From Halopseudomonas sabulinigri (GTDB lineage Bacteria; Pseudomonadota; Gammaproteobacteria; Pseudomonadales; Pseudomonadaceae): 44,252 bases of DNA. How positions within the stretch are numbered: the first letter of the stretch is position 1; each line of letters starts with the position of its first letter. The stretch covers positions 104,930 to 149,181 of the forward strand of contig DRHT01000014.1 in the NCBI GenBank assembly GCA_011053055.1. Reading direction: 5' to 3'. The notes under the pieces were generated by a model. It did no database searches. It was not told the origin of the DNA and saw only the letters and a list, made by a program, of their open reading frames with translations. A program made the translations under genes and the position numbers. Below are positions 7,127-16,305 of this stretch, piece after piece.

Positions 7127-7867
7127 ATGAAGGGTTTGCGTGCGATTGCCTGGGGATCACTGATCTGTGTCTGCGCTAATGTGTCGCAGCTACAGGCTGC
7201 CAAGTTGAAGCTGGGATTCGGTACCAACAAGCCTCCGTACGTCTATGAGTTTGAATCGCGTGGACTTGAGTTTGATCTGGTTGCTGCGGCGTTGCGCGAA
7301 GCGGGTGACGAAATGACCCCCTACTATGCGCCTATGGAGCGTTTGCACCTGATGCTCAAGCGTGGCGAGTTGGATGCTATAGCCACAACCAGCTCGGCCA
7401 GTGGCGTCAGTGCCTACTATTCCGACAGTTATCTCGAATACCAGAATGTTGCGGTCAGTCTAGCGGGCAACAAGATCATACTGCGCAACATTGCTGACCT
7501 TGAGGACTACTCGGTAAGCGCTTTTCAGCGTGCACGCTATTTGCTCGGGAATGAGTTTGGCGCCATGGTTAGCCGCAATCCGGCGTATCGAGAGGAGGCT
7601 CGGCAGATTACCCGCAACCTGTTGTTGTACTCGGGGCGGGTTGAGGTAGTGATCGCCGATGAGCGGATATTCAACGCGTTTAATCCAGTGGTTTCGGACC
7701 AGGTGGACGTGCAACAGCCGGTGACGCTGCACCGGCTGTTTCCGCCTACCCCTTACAGTGTGGGCTTTGTTGATAGCGCCGCGCGGGACCGTTTCAATCA
7801 GGGGCTCGCTGCTTTGCGTACCAGTGCTGACTACCAACGCATCATGGCGCGCTACCCGTCGCTCTGA
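7127..7867 (+). CDS. Periplasmic solute-binding protein, SBP_bac_3 type
   Basis: This 246-residue protein has a signal peptide (about 1-24, ending LQAA) and the two-lobe fold pattern of family 3 solute-binding proteins: KLGFGTNKPPYVYE at the mature start, GLEFDLVAAALREAG in lobe one and the late DRFNQGLAALRTSADYQRIM helix. Family members bind amino acids for ABC uptake or act as sensor domains. No permease or ATPase gene is adjacent, so it may be an orphan or serve a receptor. GAGGG precedes the ATG. Confidence 0.82.
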   Translation: MKGLRAIAWGSLICVCANVSQLQAAKLKLGFGTNKPPYVYEFESRGLEFDLVAAALREAGDEMTPYYAPMERLHLMLKRGELDAIATTSSASGVSAYYSDSYLEYQNVAVSLAGNKIILRNIADLEDYSVSAFQRARYLLGNEFGAMVSRNPAYREEARQITRNLLLYSGRVEVVIADERIFNAFNPVVSDQVDVQQPVTLHRLFPPTPYSVGFVDSAARDRFNQGLAALRTSADYQRIMARYPSL

Positions 7868-7882
7868 TGCGGCTTGGGCAGC

Positions 7883-8107
7883 TCAGTTGCGGCTTTTCTG
7901 CCAGTCTTTTTTGAGGCTGCTCCAGAAGGTCTTCAAGCTGAGCACCTTGTGATCAACGGCATCAATAAACTCATCCAGGTGCTCAATCAGGTCATGCTGG
8001 CTGGCATCATTGTCACTGTGGTTCGCCAGTTGGTTTTCCAGCTGGTTGAGTGATTCGCGGAGCGCTTTAATACGCTCTTCGGTTTCCTGCTTGCTGTATG
8101 GATTCAT
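7883..8107 (-). CDS. Small coiled-coil protein, unknown function
   Basis: Start 8107 (MNPYSKQETEERIKALRESL) gives 74 residues and has AAGGAG upstream; the longer frame to 8140 would overlap the stop of the Na/Pi gene. The N-terminal half is predicted helical and heptad-like (IKALRESLNQLENQLANH). No membrane segment or signal peptide is present. It follows the Na/Pi cotransporter gene by 19 bp on the same strand, so the two are probably in one transcript. I do not recognise a named family. Confidence 0.68.
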   Translation of the reverse strand: MNPYSKQETEERIKALRESLNQLENQLANHSDNDASQHDLIEHLDEFIDAVDHKVLSLKTFWSSLKKDWQKSRN

Positions 8108-8126
8108 TGGGTTTGCTCCTTGCGAT

Positions 8127-9302
8127 TTAAAGTTGACCAATGCCGATCAGCGCTAACGGCAGTACGAAGAAGGTGCCGCCGATATAGCCGGCAACATAGA
8201 GTTTGTTACGTTGTGCCAGCGTCGCCAGGCCTTCAGCGAGACGCGGTGGGATCTGGCGTAGAAACGGCAGTCCATAAATCAGCGCGATGCCGAGTAAATT
8301 GAAGAACAAGTGCACCAAGGCGATCTGTAATGCCAGCACCGCGTTATCTCCAGTAATCGCCGTGGCCGCCAGCAGAGCGGTCACGCAGGTGCCGATGTTG
8401 CTGCCGAGCGTGAAGGGGTAGACCTGGCGCATGGAAAACACGCCAGTGCCGGCCAGTGGGACGATCAGTGAGGTGGTGGTTGAGGATGACTGCACCAGCA
8501 CGGTAATGACGGTGCCGGATGCCATGCCGGAGATCGGGCCACGGCCAACGCTGGCATGCATGATGTCTTTCGCGCGCCCGACCATTACCTTGCGCAGTAC
8601 TCGACCGATAGCCGACACCACGAAGAGAATCATGCCGATACCGATCAAGATCAGGGCAATGCCCTGCCAGACGGAACCCGGCAACCAGGACACGCAAAAC
8701 TTAAGCAGATCAATGGCCGGCGAGAGTAGGGTCTTCATCACGTTAACGCTGCCCATATCCAGACTGGCGTCGCTGACCAGCAGGCCTGCCACTACTTCTG
8801 AGCTGCGCTGCAGCGGGTGAAACAGCAGCTCAATCGGCAGCAACAAAATCACCGCAAGAATATTGAACGCGTCGTGCACCGTCGCGGCAGCAAAGGCGCG
8901 ACGGAATTCCTCTCCGTTGCGCACGTGTCCAAGCGCGACAATGGTGCTGGTCAGCGAGGTTCCGATGTTGGCGCCCATGATCAAGGGGATGGCGATCTGT
9001 ACCGGCAAACCGCCAGCGACCAGTCCAACGATGATTGAGGTAACGGTGCTGGAACTTTGAATGAGGGCAGTGGCAACCAGCCCAATCATCAAACCAACGA
9101 AAGGGTTGGTAGCGAAAGAAAACAGCTCTTTGGCGTTGTCGCCAGCCGCCGCTTTGAAACCGCCGCCAATTGCACCAACGGCGGCCAGCAGCAAATACAC
9201 CAATACCACCACAGTGAGCCATGACAGCCACTGGCGGCTGGCCGGTTGGGTCGGTTCTTGTGATAGCGGTTGTTGTGCAACAGATGGGGCGTGGTTGCTC
9301 AT
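8127..9302 (-). CDS. Na/Pi cotransporter family protein
   Basis: This 391-residue inner-membrane protein has about eight to ten hydrophobic segments. The duplicated QSSS signature of the Na/phosphate symporter family (PF02690) occurs at residues 82-85 and 271-274, each followed by a Thr/Ser-rich helix. It lacks the C-terminal PhoU-like domain present in longer YjbB-type members. The role is sodium-coupled phosphate transport or export; the direction cannot be told from the sequence. Confidence 0.88.
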   Translation of the reverse strand: MSNHAPSVAQQPLSQEPTQPASRQWLSWLTVVVLVYLLLAAVGAIGGGFKAAAGDNAKELFSFATNPFVGLMIGLVATALIQSSSTVTSIIVGLVAGGLPVQIAIPLIMGANIGTSLTSTIVALGHVRNGEEFRRAFAAATVHDAFNILAVILLLPIELLFHPLQRSSEVVAGLLVSDASLDMGSVNVMKTLLSPAIDLLKFCVSWLPGSVWQGIALILIGIGMILFVVSAIGRVLRKVMVGRAKDIMHASVGRGPISGMASGTVITVLVQSSSTTTSLIVPLAGTGVFSMRQVYPFTLGSNIGTCVTALLAATAITGDNAVLALQIALVHLFFNLLGIALIYGLPFLRQIPPRLAEGLATLAQRNKLYVAGYIGGTFFVLPLALIGIGQL

Positions 9303-9411
9303 CCCGGACGTCCTGTATGAGTGAAGGTTTTGATAACCTCCGACTCTCTACCGCGCGCGTGCTGAACTCATGACGTTAGGATGAACTTGTGATGACAATC
9401 GGCGCAGAAGG

Positions 9412-9660
9412 TTAGTCTTGCGCGGCAAGAAAGTCGCGCAACATCTCCGGTGGTACATCACGTTTATGGCTGAGACTGGCGTCGCCGGTGTCTGGGTGGA
9501 ACACGATAAGCAGTTCTTTACGTTCGAGCAGTTTGCGCACCTGCGCAACGCGTTGCTCAAGGCTGTCGTCAAAGCCGTTATCGGTGCCGTCACGGGTGAC
9601 AAAATCTTCCAGCAAGGTTTGCAGGGTATCGGTTTCGAGCATTTGGTAAGGGATCAGCAT
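9412..9660 (-). CDS. yheU: YheU family protein (UPF0270)
   Basis: This is an 82-residue protein with the family's opening (MLIPYQMLETDTLQTLLEDF), the TRDGTDNG segment and a central VAQVRKLLERKELLIVFHP. Function is not established for the family. It stands alone on the minus strand between the Na/Pi cotransporter and the TSUP exporter, head to head with the latter. Confidence 0.85.
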   Translation of the reverse strand: MLIPYQMLETDTLQTLLEDFVTRDGTDNGFDDSLEQRVAQVRKLLERKELLIVFHPDTGDASLSHKRDVPPEMLRDFLAAQD

Positions 9661-9731
9661 GGGTCTACTTCTCGGATGACAGGATGAGCAGTGCTACACT
9701 CGCAGGCCTTCGATAGACTGATTGACCTGTA

Positions 9732-10490
9732 ATGATTACTGACCCGCTATTCTACCTGTGTGCCATTCCCGCCGTCCTGCTCTATGGCATTGCCAAGGGA
9801 GGTTTTGGCGGCAATATCGCGATTCTTTCAGTCCCTCTAATGGCGATGATAGTTGCGCCGCAGCAGGCGGCAGCTATTCTGCTACCGATTCTCTGCGCCA
9901 TGGATCTGGTCGCGCTGCGTACGTTTCGCGGTCGCTGGGATAAAACCAATCTGCGCATCATTTTGCCAGCGGCGCTGGTCGGCATAGCGCTGGGCGCGTT
10001 GACTTTTCGCTATCTCAACGATTCACATATCAAGTTGCTGATCGGTGGGATCGCACTGATGTTTACGCTGAACATGCTACTGCGCCGAGGCGTGACCACG
10101 CCTCGGCAGGCGAGCCGCTGGCGGGGCAGCTTTTGGGGCATGATGTCGGGTTTTACCAGTTTTGGTATTCACGCCGGCGGTCCGCCTATCAACGTATACA
10201 TGCTGCCGCAGCGGCTGGAAAAAACCTTGTTGATGGGCACCATTGCGGTGTTTTTTACCGTGGTCAATTGGGTGAAAGTGCCGGCCTATGTGTATCTGGG
10301 GCAGTTCTCCAGCGAAAACTTGCTGACCTCGCTGGTGTTGCTACCGTTAGCACCGATCGGCGTGCTGCTGGGCTTCTGGATGTTGCAGCGCAGCAATGAG
10401 CAGCTGATCTATCGTCTGTGCTACATCTTCTTGTTTCTGACCGGCGGCAAGCTGTTTTACGAGGGTGTCATGGGCTTGGTCTCGGCTTGA
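9732..10490 (+). CDS. TSUP (TauE/SafE) family exporter
   Basis: This 252-residue protein has eight or so membrane segments. The start is IAKGGFGGNIAILSVPLM and the second repeat contains GMMSGFTSFGIHAGGPPINVYMLP, the two halves typical of the TauE/SafE family. Members move sulfite, sulfonates or other organic acids out of the cell. Substrate is not evident. The 3' end overlaps the convergent hybrid kinase gene by 23 bp. Confidence 0.88.
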   Translation: MITDPLFYLCAIPAVLLYGIAKGGFGGNIAILSVPLMAMIVAPQQAAAILLPILCAMDLVALRTFRGRWDKTNLRIILPAALVGIALGALTFRYLNDSHIKLLIGGIALMFTLNMLLRRGVTTPRQASRWRGSFWGMMSGFTSFGIHAGGPPINVYMLPQRLEKTLLMGTIAVFFTVVNWVKVPAYVYLGQFSSENLLTSLVLLPLAPIGVLLGFWMLQRSNEQLIYRLCYIFLFLTGGKLFYEGVMGLVSA

Positions 10491-13266
10491 TTAGACGCTT
10501 CAAGCTGCTGTACAGGGTCTCGCTCTGGACCGGCTTGGCCAGATAGTCATCCATCCCAGCGGCCATGCCTTCAAGGCGGTGGTTATCGAGGATGTGTGCA
10601 GTCAGTGCGACTATAGGCGTCCGTTTGAGGTGCTCGCGCTGTTCATGGGCACGGATGCGCCGGGTCGCTTCAAAGCCGTCCATCACCGGCATTTCACAAT
10701 CCATCAGTATGAGGTCATAGCTTTCTGGGTCATCGCGATAGGCAGAGAGAGCCTCGATGCCGTTAGCTACCATATCTACGCTGTAACCTACTTTCTCCAA
10801 CAACGCGCGCACCACCAGCTGATTAACGGTGTTGTCCTCTGCAACGAGCAGATGGCCGTGGGCGTATTCTGCTCTCGACGGTGGATTGACGTTGTCGGTC
10901 TTGGTCAGTGTGTCGAGCGTCTGTAATCGGTGCAGGAGCTCACGCATCTGAATCGGTAGCAGCGGTGTGTTGTGGGCGATTAAGCCGGGCGTCGAACTGG
11001 GTAGTGCGGCACGGTGCTCCTGCGGGCTCCGCAACAACAGCGTTGGGATCATTTCCTGTTGCGCCTGATGCAGCAGCTGGTCCAGTGGCTCGTCGGCCAG
11101 ACCTTGGGTGGCGATGATCAGCAGGTCGCAATCCTGGATAGTGATTGCAGCCTCTTCAGACGCCAGAGTACGACTGGTAACTCGACAGCCTAACCGTTGT
11201 AATTGCAGCCGATAGGTTAATTGAGCGCGGGGTTGCTGGGCGATTAATAGCGCGTTTGGAGCACTCGCTGCGCTGGTAATCGCAGGCTCTTCCTTATTTT
11301 GGGCTACCGGTAGTTCAAGGGTAAAGCGGAAGCAGGAGCCGTTGTCCTGTTCACTGGACAGGCTGATTTGGCCGCCCATCATGCCGATTAGCTCCTGACT
11401 GATGGTCAGTCCCAGCCCGCTGCCGCCATAACGGCGAGTGGTGCTACTGTCAGCTTGCGTAAAAGAGCGAAACAGGTTTTCGCGAGCCTCCGGGGCAATC
11501 CCTATACCGGTATCGGTGACGCTGAAAGACAACTGCCAACGTGTGTGTTGTCCCTTAATGGGTAAGCCGCTTATATCCATGGCTATGTAGCCGCGCTCGG
11601 TAAACTTGAAGGCATTGCCGAGCAGGTTTAATAGCACCTGTTTTAGGCGGGTAGGATCGCCAATCAGCTGCTGGGGGATGTCGGGAGCGATGCTGCAGTA
11701 TAGATTCAGGCCTTTATCCACTGCTTGTGCCGTGAACAAGCTGGCGGTATCGGAAAGCAACTCTTCCGGGTCGAAAGCGATGGTTTCCAGCTCGACCTGG
11801 CCGGATTCCAAACGAGCGAAATCGAGTATGTCGTTGATCACCGTGATCAGCGTATTCCCAGACTTGCGGATGGTGTCTAAGTAAAAACGCTGAGTGCTAT
11901 CCAAACGGGTGTCGTGCAGCAACTGCAGCATGCCCAGCACGCCATTTAGCGGGGTGCGGATCTCATGACTCATACGCGCTAAAAAACGGCCTTGCGCGTG
12001 CGATTCCAGCCGCGCTTGACGTGTTTGCTCGTCAGCCAGGTAACGTGCTTCCTTCAGAGCATTGATGCGGTCGGCAAGACCCAGTGAAAGGATAAACATT
12101 TCCACGCAAATGCCTAATTTCACCCAGGTAGTACCGTAGGTATAGCCAAACAGTTCAAAGCCTAACGAACCCGCCGTGGACAGCATCAACGAGCAGAGCA
12201 GCAGGACCCAGGCGCAAGTGTAGTAGGAGCCGTAGCGGAACCCCTGGCGCCAGACGCGCAGGCCGCTGAATAGCAAAATGGCTGAACTGGTGAGTACGAA
12301 CAGGCTTGCCGCTTGGTTATATAAGTCCTGGCTGATCAGTGGTAGCAACAGCATGCTCAATAGCACCACGACTATTTTCACACGCAGTAACCGATCAAGC
12401 ATTGGAAAATGCGCAGCGGTATGCAAGAAATGGCGACTGAACTGGGTGGCGACAGCGCAATGCAGAAACATCAGGGTATAAATTGACAGCGATTGTACGG
12501 TGTTGCCAGGCGCGACCCATTTCCATAGCACGCCGTCGAAGGCGAGCATGAATAGCATCATGTTGAAGGCGTATATCAGATACCAAAGGTAGGTAACTTC
12601 GCGTAGCGATACCAGCAGAAAAAGATTGTAGGCAAAGAGCCCAAGCATGATGCCGTAGAACAAACCGGCGGCCAGGCTGCTGTTCTCTTGCGCTACAGCG
12701 TTGGCCGGCCAGGTGGAGGCGTATAGCGGCACAAACACTGTGCTGCTGGTTTCAACGCGTAGAAAAAAAGCGTTGTCCCCGGGAGCCAGGGTGATTGGTA
12801 GCCAGTGGTTGCGAACCTCTATGGGCCGCTGGGCTTCATTGATATGGTCGCCGCTTTGCTGATGCGCTACCTCATTCGCACCAAGCTGATAGAGATCCAG
12901 TTGGTCGAGCAGGTTGTAGTTGACTTCAATAACGGCGTCTTGGGGCAGGCTTGCGGGGTTGGCTAAGGTGAAACGCAGCCACCAGACCGAATGGTTTTTG
13001 CCTTGATTGACGTGCTTACTGCGGGTGATTCGCCAATCTGCGGAGCTTGTGCGCGAACGCACCTCAGCTAGCGTCAGACTGGCGCTGGGGTCTTCTAGAA
13101 TCTGCAGATGCGCGGCCAGATTAACCCGCGGCGTGCGCTCATCCAGGGTGACGGCGGCAGGTGGCGCTGAGGCAACATCGAACTGCACGGGCGTGTTAGC
13201 GGACTGTGCGGCGGTTTGCCAAAACGTTAGACAGAAGAACAGCAGAAACAGGCGGCACTCGCGCAT
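10468..13266 (-). CDS. Hybrid sensor histidine kinase with 7TMR-DISM sensor
   Basis: This 932-residue protein has, in order, a signal peptide (1-23), a periplasmic 7TMR-DISMED2 domain (about 35-185), a 7-helix 7TMR-DISM membrane domain (about 195-400), a HisKA domain with phospho-acceptor His434 (MSHEIRTPLNG), an HATPase domain (about 535-660 with GDPTRLKQVLLNLLGNAFKF and GSGLGLTI), a degenerate receiver-like segment (about 685-785) and a true receiver with Asp856 (LILMDCEMPVMDG). The architecture is that of LadS-type kinases of Pseudomonas. No cognate regulator gene is adjacent. Ligand is unknown; the DISMED2 domain suggests a carbohydrate-like signal. Confidence 0.92.
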   Translation of the reverse strand: MRECRLFLLFFCLTFWQTAAQSANTPVQFDVASAPPAAVTLDERTPRVNLAAHLQILEDPSASLTLAEVRSRTSSADWRITRSKHVNQGKNHSVWWLRFTLANPASLPQDAVIEVNYNLLDQLDLYQLGANEVAHQQSGDHINEAQRPIEVRNHWLPITLAPGDNAFFLRVETSSTVFVPLYASTWPANAVAQENSSLAAGLFYGIMLGLFAYNLFLLVSLREVTYLWYLIYAFNMMLFMLAFDGVLWKWVAPGNTVQSLSIYTLMFLHCAVATQFSRHFLHTAAHFPMLDRLLRVKIVVVLLSMLLLPLISQDLYNQAASLFVLTSSAILLFSGLRVWRQGFRYGSYYTCAWVLLLCSLMLSTAGSLGFELFGYTYGTTWVKLGICVEMFILSLGLADRINALKEARYLADEQTRQARLESHAQGRFLARMSHEIRTPLNGVLGMLQLLHDTRLDSTQRFYLDTIRKSGNTLITVINDILDFARLESGQVELETIAFDPEELLSDTASLFTAQAVDKGLNLYCSIAPDIPQQLIGDPTRLKQVLLNLLGNAFKFTERGYIAMDISGLPIKGQHTRWQLSFSVTDTGIGIAPEARENLFRSFTQADSSTTRRYGGSGLGLTISQELIGMMGGQISLSSEQDNGSCFRFTLELPVAQNKEEPAITSAASAPNALLIAQQPRAQLTYRLQLQRLGCRVTSRTLASEEAAITIQDCDLLIIATQGLADEPLDQLLHQAQQEMIPTLLLRSPQEHRAALPSSTPGLIAHNTPLLPIQMRELLHRLQTLDTLTKTDNVNPPSRAEYAHGHLLVAEDNTVNQLVVRALLEKVGYSVDMVANGIEALSAYRDDPESYDLILMDCEMPVMDGFEATRRIRAHEQREHLKRTPIVALTAHILDNHRLEGMAAGMDDYLAKPVQSETLYSSLKRLIKPRPSP

Positions 13267-13348
13267 TGATATTCTTATCCGATCGACCCATCAACTGATT
13301 ATGTTGTTTGAAATGTGATGGTGTTGGCCAAAGGCTAGCACAAGCAGC

Positions 13349-15379
13349 TCATTCTGGTGATAAGCGGTTGTTCGCTTTCTGACGGTCGGCACGGTCGCCG
13401 CGAATCAGATGCCGCAGCATAAAACGGCTCGGGTGAACTGCTTCGGCCAGGTCACGTGGCAAAGGCAAAGGCTCTCCCGTTATCCAGGCAGCCACGAGTT
13501 CACCGCCAAGCGGGCAACTGATTAAGCCTCGCGAGCCATGCGCCGCATTGACGTACAAATCTTCATGCCAAGGCGCTGCCGCTATGGGCTGTTGGGAGGC
13601 GTCCTTGGCGAGCACCGAATAGCGTTCAACAAAGAGTGCAGGATCGGCCATGGGTCCGATCAAAGGCAGGTAATCTGGCGCGGTGCAGCGCAGAGCTGCG
13701 CGAGCTTGCAGATCGGCAGCTTGCGAGCGGTAGTCGGCGAAACTATTAGCCAGTTGCGGCGACAGCGCCTCCAGTAGGTCAAGATTGCTCAGGTTTTCTT
13801 CTGCGCTGACCTGATTGTCTAACCGGTCGAAACGGAAGCTGGCGCCCAAATGATGTTGTGCTTGCCGGGCGGGGGAAATATATCCGTCGGCGCATAGCAC
13901 TGTTTGTAAACTGCGGCTTTCAGTGGTCACAGGTAGATGGGTAATCTGCCCGCGAATGGCCTTGAGTGGCAAATGGTTGCTTTGCGCGAAACGGGCGCTC
14001 TCGTGGGCGCAGCAGATGATGGCCACCGGTGCGCTAGCCAATATTTCGCCCTGCTGGTTGATCACCTGCCAACGGCCGTCGACGCGTTCCAGGCGCTCTG
14101 CCTCGACCAAGGGCTTGGTGCTAATCAGCGCATGATGCGCTAACTGCCTGCACAGCGCCGGTGGATTGACCCAGCCAGCGGTTGGGAAGAATAGCCCGCC
14201 GTTCTCTACAGCCACAGCCGCCAGCTTGCTGGCTTGCTGCGCGCTAACCGCATACAGAAAGTCGCGCGGGTAGCCCTGCTCAGCCAGCTGCGTTTGCCGC
14301 TCGGCTTCTTTGTGGTTTTTTGCCAACTGGAGTACGCCGCAAGCTTGCCAACTATTCTCGGTTTGCGGCAGCTCTCGGTGGAGTAACCGCAGGCTGTATT
14401 GGTAACTACCTTGAATAAACCGTGACAGCGGTGGGTGATGGGGTGACAGCTTGGCGTATAAAATGCCCTGCGGATTACCAGAGGCCTCCTGCGCCAGTTC
14501 CGCGTGCCGTTCCAGCAAGGTGACTTGCCAACCGCGTCGCGCCAGCGCGTGCGCAGTACTGCAGCCGGCCAGACCGCCGCCGATTACCAGTGCGTGTCGC
14601 TCGCTACGAGCTGGCGGCGCTGGCCTGGCGAACCAAGGTGCTTGCCAGACAACGGCAAATGGCTGGTTGCTTCGCTCGCCACAGAGTATCGCTGGTTTGT
14701 CGTCAACGCCGTCAACCTTGCGAACGCTAAACCCGGCTGTTTGCAAGCTGCTGCGCACGTCATCAATGCAAGTGGACGTGGCCACAGTGGCGTTGTCCTT
14801 GGAAAGCTCCGCCATGCGCCGAAAAAGCGGTGGTTGCCACATATGCGGATTTTTAGCAGGCGCAAAACCGTCGAGAAACCAGGCATCGACCTTGGCATCA
14901 AGCTGCGGCAGGGTGTCGAGCAGATCGCCAATCAGCAGGGTCAGTGTTACCCGGCCGTTGGCTAGGCTGAAATGTTGCCAACCGGGCGCCAGCCCGCTGT
15001 ATTGAGCCTCAAGCTGCTCAGCCAAGGCAGCCAGTTCAGGCCAGAGATTCAGCGCTTTGTGCAAGTCTTGCGCAGTAAGCGGGTATTTCTCGGCGCTGAC
15101 AAAATGTAGCTGCGCGCTGGCCGGTGCTACCTGATCCCATAGTTGCCAGGCAGCGAGGAAGTTCAAGCCAGTACCAAAACCCGTTTCAGCAATACAGAAA
15201 TGCGCATGAGGTGCCAACAGAGCCCAGCGCTCGGACAGCTGGCTGTTTTGCAAAAAGATGTAGCGCGCATCGTCCAGACCCGCGTCGCCGGAGAAGTAAA
15301 CGTCAGCAAACTGGGTGGAGAAGGGCTGTCCACCTGCTAACCATTCCAACTCTGCGCTGTAGGAGGTGGGCTCTGTCAC
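13349..15379 (-). CDS. mnmC: Bifunctional tRNA mnm5s2U methyltransferase/FAD oxidoreductase MnmC
   Basis: MnmC completes the mnm5s2U modification at the wobble uridine of several tRNAs. This 676-residue protein has the N-terminal SAM-dependent methyltransferase domain (ETGFGTG at 65-71; AWFLDGFAPAKNPHMW at about 167-181) and the C-terminal FAD oxidoreductase that removes the carboxymethyl group (VIGGGLAGCSTAHAL, about 265-279). Length is normal for the fusion. The start is a GTG at 15379 with GGAG seven bases upstream. A membrane miniprotein gene lies 78 bp upstream on the same strand. Confidence 0.95.
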   Translation of the reverse strand: MTEPTSYSAELEWLAGGQPFSTQFADVYFSGDAGLDDARYIFLQNSQLSERWALLAPHAHFCIAETGFGTGLNFLAAWQLWDQVAPASAQLHFVSAEKYPLTAQDLHKALNLWPELAALAEQLEAQYSGLAPGWQHFSLANGRVTLTLLIGDLLDTLPQLDAKVDAWFLDGFAPAKNPHMWQPPLFRRMAELSKDNATVATSTCIDDVRSSLQTAGFSVRKVDGVDDKPAILCGERSNQPFAVVWQAPWFARPAPPARSERHALVIGGGLAGCSTAHALARRGWQVTLLERHAELAQEASGNPQGILYAKLSPHHPPLSRFIQGSYQYSLRLLHRELPQTENSWQACGVLQLAKNHKEAERQTQLAEQGYPRDFLYAVSAQQASKLAAVAVENGGLFFPTAGWVNPPALCRQLAHHALISTKPLVEAERLERVDGRWQVINQQGEILASAPVAIICCAHESARFAQSNHLPLKAIRGQITHLPVTTESRSLQTVLCADGYISPARQAQHHLGASFRFDRLDNQVSAEENLSNLDLLEALSPQLANSFADYRSQAADLQARAALRCTAPDYLPLIGPMADPALFVERYSVLAKDASQQPIAAAPWHEDLYVNAAHGSRGLISCPLGGELVAAWITGEPLPLPRDLAEAVHPSRFMLRHLIRGDRADRQKANNRLSPE

Positions 15380-15457
15380 TGGGTGCTCCGAAATCAGGAA
15401 TTCGGAGCTATTGTAACTCTGCTAGATCGAATAGCTGTCGTCAGATTACGCTGATAC

Positions 15458-15547
15458 TCAGCCCATATTGGGCAGTATCAACAGCAGCCAAGTAGCGAGG
15501 AATACCAGGCCGACGGTCGACCATTTTGGGTTGATCAGATTTTTCAT
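15458..15547 (-). CDS. Single-pass membrane miniprotein, 29 residues
   Basis: The frame starts MKNLINPKWSTVGLVF and continues with a leucine-rich hydrophobic stretch to the end at Gly29. One membrane segment of about 18 residues fills most of it. An AAGG motif lies 9 bases before the ATG. The short basic N-terminus suggests it sits in the inner membrane with that end in the cytoplasm. Such miniproteins often regulate a membrane enzyme. It is upstream of mnmC on the same strand, but mnmC is soluble, so the link is uncertain. Its upstream region contains a strong inverted repeat (15638-15672). Confidence 0.55.
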   Translation of the reverse strand: MKNLINPKWSTVGLVFLATWLLLILPNMG

Positions 15548-15578
15548 GGCATACGCCTTTTATTTTTATTGGGCATTG

Positions 15579-15598
15579 GCCTCTTGTGGAGGCTTTTT
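15579..15598 (+). terminator. Hairpin with T-run on the plus strand
   Basis: GCCTC-TTGTG-GAGGC followed by TTTTT has the form of an intrinsic terminator reading rightward. No plus-strand gene precedes it: mnmC and the miniprotein both read leftward. It may end a short untranslated RNA, or may be a leader hairpin of the minus-strand miniprotein. Confidence 0.35.
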
Positions 15599-15637
15599 CT
15601 AGGCGCCTGCCGCGGGTGACGGCTGAGCGCAAGGGGA

Positions 15638-15672
15638 CGCGACTGATGCATACCCAATGGGGGTAAGTCGCG
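15638..15672. promoter_or_regulatory. Compound inverted repeat upstream of the miniprotein
   Basis: CGCGACT at 15638-15644 pairs with AGTCGCG at 15666-15672, and TACCC at 15651-15655 pairs with GGGTA at 15661-15665. Read on the minus strand the centre is TACCCCCATTGGGTA, which resembles a NarL-type heptamer pair. Further upstream, GTGATCTAAATCGC at 15712-15725 is a degenerate FNR/Anr-like half-site pair. The stretch from 15548 to 15837 holds no other gene I can support. Confidence 0.4.
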
Positions 15673-15837
15673 CTCCACAAGCTATTTATAACATGTGTTT
15701 ATGTTGAGTTTAGTGATCTAAATCGCTTCTATTAGACCATTTGGCTACAAGACGTGACGCCCATGTCGCTAACTACTATGAAACCGTCATCAGCTTGTCA
15801 TCTTTGTGCGCAATACGGCTTTTCTGTTGTTCTCGGG

Positions 15838-16173
15838 TCAGTCTAACTGATCAGTTCTTGCGGCCATGATCAGGTCGTTGCGGTGCAGACCGCCCAGTTT
15901 ATGGCTCCACCAGGTAACGGTTACCTGGCCCCATTCGGTCAGCAGGGCAGGGTGATGATCTTCTTGCTCTGCGAGTGCACCCACTTGATTGGTGAAAGAC
16001 AGCGCGGCGTTGAAGTCCTTGAATGTATAAACCTTCTCAATGCGCTCGACCGAATCGACATTTTTTACTACCCAATCGGGCAATTGCGGCAACAGATTCT
16101 CTATCTGCTCCTTGAGGAGTTTTGTTGCGGCGGCGCTGCTGGTATCCAGCGATTGTTTTGCGAGATCTGACAT
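15838..16173 (-). CDS. phhB: 4a-hydroxytetrahydrobiopterin dehydratase
   Basis: This 111-residue pterin-4a-carbinolamine dehydratase regenerates the pterin cofactor used by phenylalanine hydroxylase. The signature EDHHPALLTEWGQVTVTWWSH contains His73 and His74, with the later His in the TWWSHKLGGL segment. Length and layout are normal. No phhA (hydroxylase) or aromatic transaminase gene is next to it, unlike the classical phh operon. The protein may also have a cofactor role elsewhere. Confidence 0.92.
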   Translation of the reverse strand: MSDLAKQSLDTSSAAATKLLKEQIENLLPQLPDWVVKNVDSVERIEKVYTFKDFNAALSFTNQVGALAEQEDHHPALLTEWGQVTVTWWSHKLGGLHRNDLIMAARTDQLD

Positions 16174-16305
16174 CTGATTCTCCTGTTGAACTAAGTACGT
16201 CCAGCATAGCAGCCGGTGGTGCTTATGACGTTGCTTGCGTCAGGGCGTATGATGAGCGCTGACGCGGTTGGAGTATTGAGTTTGCGACGAGCACAGGTGA
16301 TTGGC

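Noticed and set aside
10468..10490. 23-bp overlap of TSUP and hybrid kinase genes as an antisense regulator
   Set aside because: Short convergent overlaps are common in compact genomes and nothing further supports a regulatory role.
15441..15680. Minus-strand frame of 79 codons overlapping the miniprotein
   Set aside because: It runs through the hairpins and is out of frame with the better-supported 29-residue membrane protein.
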